Shown piece after piece: positions 59,368 through 64,000 of a stretch of DNA of 64,000 nucleotides. Both the position numbers and the translations under genes were made by a program. The notes beneath the pieces are model-generated. The model did no database searches. It saw nothing but the letters and a program-made list of their open reading frames with translations, and was not told the DNA's origin. The stretch's first letter is position 1. Each line of letters begins with the position of its first letter. This DNA comes from Rhizobium sp. ASV20. GTDB taxonomy: Bacteria; Pseudomonadota; Alphaproteobacteria; Rhizobiales; Rhizobiaceae. The stretch covers positions 1 to 64,000 of the forward strand of contig NZ_JAELTU010000013.1 in the NCBI RefSeq assembly GCF_016429015.1. The letters are read 5' to 3'.

Positions 59368-59577
59368 TCATTGCGGCCGCGGTCCGGCCATCCATTTGAT
59401 GATGCCCATCGCGGGCAGCACCCAGATGGTGCCGCTGAAAAGGAAATAGAGGAAATGGACCCAGCCGGGTTGATCTCCGAGCGTGCGCACTGCAACGATC
59501 ATCGCGACAATCGCATAGATTGCAACCAGCAAAACAAGCAGGATCATGCCGATGAATTTGCGCAGGCGAAGTGGCAC
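59368..59577 (-). CDS. DUF2842 membrane protein
   Basis: This is 69 residues from GTG 59,577 with GAGGAG ten bases upstream; the longer frame lacks a start signal. There are two membrane segments (IGMILLVLLVAIYAIVAMIV and FLYFLFSGTIWVLPAMGIIK). The short KWMAGPRP end is a typical DUF2842 feature in alphaproteobacteria. It is divergent from ctaA with 113 bases between. Function unknown. Confidence 0.75.
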   Translation of the reverse strand: MPLRLRKFIGMILLVLLVAIYAIVAMIVAVRTLGDQPGWVHFLYFLFSGTIWVLPAMGIIKWMAGPRPQ

Positions 59578-59690
59578 GGGCTGGATTCTCCTCTTGAAAC
59601 GACACGCCGCGACGGCATGCCGCAAACTCCCGGGACTTGTTTTGCACGCCCCTATCGGGCAAATCAACAGCCTGATCGAAGGGAGACGCC

Positions 59691-60794
59691 ATGGCTGCCA
59701 CTAATTTCACGTCGGAACAGGCTATTTTGAAGGAAGTCGTCCGCCAGGACCGCAATCGCCGGGCGATCCGTCTCTGGCTCGCCTGCGTGCTGCTGGTTCT
59801 CTTCGCGCTCGTATTGGTGGGCGGTGCGACGCGGCTCACCGATTCCGGCCTGTCGATCACGCAATGGCAACCGATCCACGGTGTCATCCCGCCGCTGAAC
59901 GCGCAGGAATGGCAAGACGAGTTCGATCTCTACAAGCGTATTCCGCAGTTTCAGATCCTCAACAAGGATATGACGGTCGACGAGTTCAAGAGCATCTTCT
60001 GGTGGGAATGGGCGCATCGCCTGCTTGCGCGCACCATCGGCGTCATCTTCGGCGTACCTCTGTTGTTCTTCGTACTGACCGGCCGCGTCGAGCGCAGGCT
60101 CTGGCTGCCGCTGGGTGGCATTTTCCTCCTCGGCGGGCTGCAGGGCGCAATCGGCTGGTGGATGGTTTCCTCGGGCCTGGAGGCACGCACGGATGTCAGC
60201 CAGTATCGCCTTGCGACCCATCTCGTCACCGCCTGTCTCATCTTCGCGGCCTGTATGTGGTTCATGCGGGCGCTATCTCCGCATTCGAATGAGCCGGCGC
60301 CGACCCGTTATTCGACAAAACTGGCCGGTCTCATCGCCATCATGTGCTTGTTCCAGATCTATCTCGGCGCTCTTGTCGCCGGTCTTGATGCCGGCATGAG
60401 CTACAATACCTGGCCGCTCATGGACGGTGCCATAGTCCCTAACGGGTTGCTCGTACAGTCGCCGGGCTGGATCAACTTCTTCGAGAATCCGAAAACGGTG
60501 CAGTTTGTTCATCGTCTCGGCGCCTATGCGCTCTTCGCCGTTGTTGCCTTCAATATGGTCGTCTCGCTGCGCGCCGCGCCGCAGACGACACATGCGCGCC
60601 GTTCCGTCGTCCTGTTCCTGCTTGTGTTGATTCAGGCGATACTCGGCATCACAACGCTGCTGTTGCAGGTGCCGCTACATTTGGCATTGGCGCATCAGGC
60701 CGGTGCGTTGATCGTCTTTGGTTTCGCGATCGCCAATTGGCGGGGGTTTTACGGCGAGCTGCCGCGCCAGACGTCGATCGTCGTCGGGAATTGA
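59691..60794 (+). CDS. ctaA: Heme A synthase (COX15/CtaA)
   Basis: This is 367 residues with GGGAGA upstream. Eight membrane spans are visible, and all four conserved His sites: WEWAHRLLAR, YRLATHLVTACLIF, VQFVHRLGAYALF and LALAHQAGALIVF. The opening GGATRLTDSGLSITQWQPIH is characteristic. It oxidises heme O to heme A for cytochrome c oxidase. The 367-residue length fits the alphaproteobacterial (type 2) form. Confidence 0.95.
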   Translation: MAATNFTSEQAILKEVVRQDRNRRAIRLWLACVLLVLFALVLVGGATRLTDSGLSITQWQPIHGVIPPLNAQEWQDEFDLYKRIPQFQILNKDMTVDEFKSIFWWEWAHRLLARTIGVIFGVPLLFFVLTGRVERRLWLPLGGIFLLGGLQGAIGWWMVSSGLEARTDVSQYRLATHLVTACLIFAACMWFMRALSPHSNEPAPTRYSTKLAGLIAIMCLFQIYLGALVAGLDAGMSYNTWPLMDGAIVPNGLLVQSPGWINFFENPKTVQFVHRLGAYALFAVVAFNMVVSLRAAPQTTHARRSVVLFLLVLIQAILGITTLLLQVPLHLALAHQAGALIVFGFAIANWRGFYGELPRQTSIVVGN

Positions 60795-60844
60795 GGCGCA
60801 TCGCGCTTCAATTCAATCACTGTCGGAGCGTTCCCAACAAAGGC

Positions 60845-60929
60845 GCGTAACGATTTTCCGCCAGGAATGCGTCAAATCAACACGATGGAGCGCTTTCGCA
60901 ATTCAACGAAAAAGCGCAAATGCTCTATC
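60845..60929. repeat. Rhizobial intergenic repeat
   Basis: A sequence of the form 'cgattttccg...aatgcgtcaaatcaa...ggagcgcttt...caacgaaaaagcgc...gctcta' lies between ctaA and the Tlde1-like gene. GCGCTT/AAGCGC arms give a hairpin. I recognise the pattern from noncoding repeats common in Rhizobiaceae; a partial copy of its opening (ccggaaccgatttccg) appears near 49,700. Its role is unknown, and it may act as a terminator for the convergent genes. Confidence 0.5.
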
Positions 60930-62262
60930 GTGCTGACGCTACGCTAGCCGCCGACGACATCCGCGACACGACTTTCAAGTGCTTGATTTCACCGCGCTTG
61001 AAGGCGGCGAGGAAGCGACTGTAGTCCTTAAAGACCACGCAGCCATTCGATTCTCCACGGCCGCCTCTGAGCATGTAGGTATGAGCCAGCAAGCCGTCGC
61101 GGCCGTAGACACGGCCACCGCCTGTGGGCGTCAGACGCAACGCCTGCACACCATGGAACAGGCTTTCCCGGTAGGTCAGCTTATAGGTCTCAGGCGGCGT
61201 CGGGCCGGTGTTCTTGCGATCGACATAGCGGGGATTGTCACGCATGTGGCCGAGGCCGGAATGCGCCTCCAGGCGTTCGCCGCTTGGAAGATAGACCGTC
61301 TTCGCCTCGATATCGTAGATTGCCGTACCGCTGCCGGGGCTGATGGCTGCGAAGGGATTGATGAAGGGCTTCGCCTTGCGCACCGAGCTGTCGTCCGGAT
61401 CGGCATAAGCGAGAAGCCGTGCCGGCGGCTGGGTGGGCGTATCCTTGACAGTTGCCTTGGCGATGGCGGCTGTGGCTGGAGTGTTAGGCCGCCGTATGTC
61501 CTCCTCGCGGGCAGGACGGGCCATTGGCACAACGCTCAGCACCGCTTGCGTCATCGCGATGTCGGCATCCTTGGCCGGTAGCGGTGTCGCTTCCGCAATT
61601 GCCGGCAGGGCTGCGGGTGCTGCCGAAGCAACGGCAATCGGCTGAACAGCCTTATTCGCCGGGCCTGCCGCGGGGATCGAGGCGGCGGCATATTTGACTT
61701 GCGCCAGCGACTGCATCGCGGTGGCGAAGTTCACGGCGATCACCTTGCGCAGACGATCGATCGTTTGGGGTGAGGCGGCGGCCACTTCGACGCGACCGCT
61801 CTTAATGCTGGCAGCCGCGCTTTGTTCCAGCTTGATTTGGGTTGCCTGCTGCGTCAGAGCGCTGGCAAGTTGCGAACGAATGGCGTCTCTGTCGGCGATC
61901 CTGGTCTGAGTATCGCTCTCAGCCGTCGCATAGGTCGTCCCACCGGAGAAGCGGCTTTGTCCGCTCAGCGATGCGACTTGGCTGGAAAGTCGGGCAGGGC
62001 GTGCCATCGGGTTCTGCGGCACGATGAAGGCTGACGCTCGTGGGGTCAGAAAGTCGTTGGCCGTCGTCCTCGCTCCGGGGAGGGACAACACCATCGACTG
62101 GGTGGTGACCAGCGTTGCGGCCACCCAGGCGAAGGCCACCACGGCGACGCCGGTGGCCAATGTGCCGGGGCGGATATTGAAGGATTTTTTCAGGCGCGGG
62201 GCGTAGCCGGAGCGCGAATTGAAGTTACCGAAGCCTTCGGTGACAAACGCCATGATACTCAT
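60925..62262 (-). CDS. Tlde1-like (DUF2778) L,D-transpeptidase-fold protein
   Basis: This is 445 residues from MSIMAF (an ATG at 62,253 is alternative). A membrane segment (TLATGVAVVAFAWVAATLVT) near residue 30 is followed by a long Ala/Pro-rich linker. The C-terminal 135 residues match DUF2778/Tlde1: AIYDIEAKTVYLPSGERLEA, HSGLGHMRDNPRYVDRKNTG and RGESNGCVVFKDYSRFLAAF, with catalytic Cys in SNGC. These enzymes remodel peptidoglycan peptides in the periplasm. The linker probably crosses to the wall. Confidence 0.78.
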   Translation of the reverse strand: MSIMAFVTEGFGNFNSRSGYAPRLKKSFNIRPGTLATGVAVVAFAWVAATLVTTQSMVLSLPGARTTANDFLTPRASAFIVPQNPMARPARLSSQVASLSGQSRFSGGTTYATAESDTQTRIADRDAIRSQLASALTQQATQIKLEQSAAASIKSGRVEVAAASPQTIDRLRKVIAVNFATAMQSLAQVKYAAASIPAAGPANKAVQPIAVASAAPAALPAIAEATPLPAKDADIAMTQAVLSVVPMARPAREEDIRRPNTPATAAIAKATVKDTPTQPPARLLAYADPDDSSVRKAKPFINPFAAISPGSGTAIYDIEAKTVYLPSGERLEAHSGLGHMRDNPRYVDRKNTGPTPPETYKLTYRESLFHGVQALRLTPTGGGRVYGRDGLLAHTYMLRGGRGESNGCVVFKDYSRFLAAFKRGEIKHLKVVSRMSSAASVASAR

Positions 62263-62605
62263 TATCCAAACTACACAGACACTATGCCGGCTCACAGATG
62301 CACACGCGCCTCGACGCGGGACTCGCGTCTGACCAACACATTGCCGACTGTCTGGAAGCATGCCGAATTATGGTAACCAATTCCTTTACGCTGGCTCATT
62401 CTTGGATATTCATTGAAAAAGGGATGCGTTTAACGTCCAATTCATCTCGGCCCGTGAAGCCGTTAAACGGCGAATCCGGCCGACAATAGGTCGCGCCGCA
62501 TCACGGTAGATCAATTTTTTGTGTAGGGTCTGCTAATTTAGCCGGAAGGCGAAATTGTGGCCGAATGGCGCGCATGCCTAAATTGGCGAAGGACGTTAGC
62601 CCGAT
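62263..62605. other. Intergenic region upstream of Tlde1-like gene
   Basis: These 343 bases separate the Tlde1-like gene from the argC terminator. They should hold the Tlde1-like promoter. A short inverted repeat cgttaaacg (near 62,461) is visible; no gene or RNA is convincing. Confidence 0.4.
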
Positions 62606-62650
62606 AAAAAGCCCGGCCCATCCATCCATCGAGGGAGGATCGACCGGGCT
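62606..62650 (-). terminator. Intrinsic terminator of argC
   Basis: On the minus strand, a stem agcccggt.../...ccgggct with a T-run (the plus strand reads aaaaagcccgg ... ccgggct) lies 29 bases beyond the argC stop. The loop is long (about 25 bases). It ends the argC transcript. Confidence 0.8.
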
Positions 62651-62678
62651 CGCAAACTATGCGTGTGTGTCTCGCGCT

Positions 62679-63611
62679 TCAGGCGCTCAGCATCAGATCC
62701 ATGTTCTGGACGGCCGCACCCGAGGCCCCTTTGCCGAGGTTGTCGAGCAGAGCGACTAGATTGACCTGGGTAGCGCCCGGCGTACCGAAGACGAAAAGTT
62801 TCATCGTGTCCTTGCCCGCCAGCTCGACAGCATCGATCCGAGACAGCGCGCGGCTGTCCTCGATGGATACGACCTGAACGATATCCTGGCCGGCATAATG
62901 GTCGGCGAGGGCTGCGTGGATGCTCTCCAGCGTCGCGCCTTCCGCCAGATCGCCGAGGTGCAGCGGCACCTGCACGATCATGCCTTGTGGGAAGCGGCCA
63001 ACGGACGGAGAGAAGATCGGCGCGCGATCGAGCAGCCCATGCGTCGTCATCTCGGGGACATGCTTGTGGGTCAGCGGCAGGCCGTAGAGGAAATGCGGCG
63101 CGCTGATGGCGTCCGGGTGATCGGCATTCTCCATCTGGGCGATCATTTGCTTGCCGCCGCCCGTATAACCGGACACGGCATTGACGGTCACGGGGTAGCC
63201 GGACGGAAGGATGCCGGCGGCGCGCAGCGGCCGGATGAGGCCGATAGCGCCGGTCGGATAGCAGCCGGGATTGGCAACGAAGCGCGCAGCCTTGATCTTC
63301 CGGCCCTGATTGCCGTCCATCTCGGCAAAACCATAAGCCCAATCAGGATGGATGCGGAACGCTGTCGACGTGTCGATGACGCGAACATTATTGTTGCTCG
63401 CCACCATTTTCACCGCTTCCTTCGATGCTTCGTCGGGAAGGCAGAGAATGGCAATGTCGGCGCTGTTCAGCATGTCCTCGCGCATGGAGGCGTTGCGGCG
63501 CTCGGCTTCCGGAATGGACAGAAGCTCGACGTCGCGGCGGTCGGCCATGCGCGTGCGGATCTGCAAGCCCGTGGTTCCGTGTTCGCCATCGATGAAGATC
63601 TTCGGTGCCAT
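62679..63611 (-). CDS. argC: N-acetyl-gamma-glutamyl-phosphate reductase (type 2)
   Basis: This is 310 residues, the short AGPR type. The opening [20 protein letters not shown] forms the nucleotide-binding loop, and the active Cys117 lies in [17 protein letters not shown]. Later [17 protein letters not shown] holds the catalytic His. It reduces N-acetylglutamyl phosphate to the semialdehyde in arginine synthesis. The agmatinase-type gene lies just upstream, in the same direction, 83 bases away. Confidence 0.95.
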   Translation of the reverse strand: MAPKIFIDGEHGTTGLQIRTRMADRRDVELLSIPEAERRNASMREDMLNSADIAILCLPDEASKEAVKMVASNNNVRVIDTSTAFRIHPDWAYGFAEMDGNQGRKIKAARFVANPGCYPTGAIGLIRPLRAAGILPSGYPVTVNAVSGYTGGGKQMIAQMENADHPDAISAPHFLYGLPLTHKHVPEMTTHGLLDRAPIFSPSVGRFPQGMIVQVPLHLGDLAEGATLESIHAALADHYAGQDIVQVVSIEDSRALSRIDAVELAGKDTMKLFVFGTPGATQVNLVALLDNLGKGASGAAVQNMDLMLSA

Positions 63612-63694
63612 GTTATTCCTGCTCTTTCAATAGGTTCAGAGTGTTTCCGGACTCAGTTTGCCATGAAGTTGATTCAATAAGATAACAGCCGGAC

Positions 63695-64000
63695 TCAGCG
63701 CCCGGCCGCGCGCCTTTCGGCATGCAGACCGAGCATATACATCGCGACGGTTGCCCCCGCAATGGCGGTGATGTCGGCGTGGTCATAGGCCGGGGAGACT
63801 TCGACGACATCGGCGCCGCGGATATCGAGCTGATGCAGCAGCTGCAGCGCAGAGAGGATCTTCGCGCTGGAAGGGCCGCCGGCAACCGGGGTTCCGGTGC
63901 CCGGCGCATAGGCAGGGTCCAGGCAGTCGATATCGAAGGTGAGATAGGCGGGAGCGCCCTTGGTATGCGAGATGATCGTCGAGGCAATGTCAGCCGCGCT
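63695..64000 (-). CDS. speB: Agmatinase/arginase family, C-terminal part
   Basis: The frame is open to the window end, so only the last 101 residues are present. The metal-binding signature [20 protein letters not shown] is complete, followed by [19 protein letters not shown] and a short Arg-rich tail. This is the ureohydrolase family; agmatinase is more likely than arginase by its usual pairing with argC in rhizobia, but substrate cannot be fixed from this part. A plus-strand or shifted frame in the same place is a shadow. Confidence 0.9.
   Translation of the reverse strand, partial: SAADIASTIISHTKGAPAYLTFDIDCLDPAYAPGTGTPVAGGPSSAKILSALQLLHQLDIRGADVVEVSPAYDHADITAIAGATVAMYMLGLHAERRAAGR

Noticed and set aside
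63613..63987. Minus-strand frame of 124 codons beside argC
   Set aside because: It is a shifted shadow of the agmatinase/arginase gene, whose metal-binding signature lies in another frame.

Overview
The window joins a resident bacteriophage to chromosomal DNA of a Rhizobium-like alphaproteobacterium (Rhizobiaceae). The host assignment rests on the right-hand third: heme A synthase, argC followed by an agmatinase-type gene, small conserved rhizobial hypotheticals, a DUF2842 protein, an intergenic repeat of a type familiar in Rhizobiaceae, and an exopolysaccharide locus. I infer the genus from gene content and order; no marker gene such as 16S rRNA is present.

Positions 1 to about 46,085 are a prophage of contractile-tail (myovirus) type. 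The left end holds the tail of the early region (1-1,730), including a DnaA domain IV-like protein. A non-coding stretch of tRNA and tRNA-like genes follows (2,063-2,575), then a structured RNA-rich segment with two terminators. Next come small genes and an immunity-like region (4,443-6,352): an HTH protein divergent from ATACAA operators, a GIY-YIG-like protein and a broken BRO/P63C antirepressor. The packaging and head module runs from 6,356 to 20,776: terminase subunits, DUF1073 portal, MuF-like protein, a NUDIX-DUF2213 protease/scaffold fusion, cement protein, DUF2184 capsid and connector proteins. It is interrupted at 12,221-14,209 by seven opposite-strand genes, the first of which encodes an HTH regulator facing a 20-bp palindrome. 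The tail module (20,791-33,601) holds connector, terminator, sheath, tube, a tail chaperone with a canonical -1 slippery heptamer, tape measure with a lysozyme-like domain, and the baseplate (plug, hub, spike with an HxH tip, gp25-like, J-like, DUF2612). Host-recognition genes follow (33,620-39,973): a glycine-rich fibre, a tailspike with a Sec-type signal peptide, and a convergent pair of SGNH-fold polysaccharide-modifying enzymes. Lysis genes, a HTH-metallophosphoesterase and an opposite-strand cassette of unknown genes close the element. No integrase lies in the window, so the left end is outside it. tRNA-Pro(GGG) at 46,261 is the nearest plausible attachment locus.

From 46,375 to the end is chromosome: a membrane-anchored SNase-like protein, a PHB depolymerase-family esterase and a small HTH protein. 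A polysaccharide cluster follows: two GT4 glycosyltransferases, a ligase/polymerase, a polyprenyl-phosphate sugar transferase, a Wza-like exporter, a Wzz/BY-kinase-like protein with a degenerate P-loop, and a GNAT-type acyltransferase. Then come DUF2842, ctaA, a Tlde1-like L,D-transpeptidase-fold protein, argC and the 3' part of an agmatinase/arginase gene.

The most notable signals are a beta-rich repeat module occurring seven times in four unrelated virion proteins, the opposite-strand cassette inside the head operon, the paired SGNH enzymes beside the tailspike, the NUDIX-DUF2213 fusion, and the -1 frameshift site.
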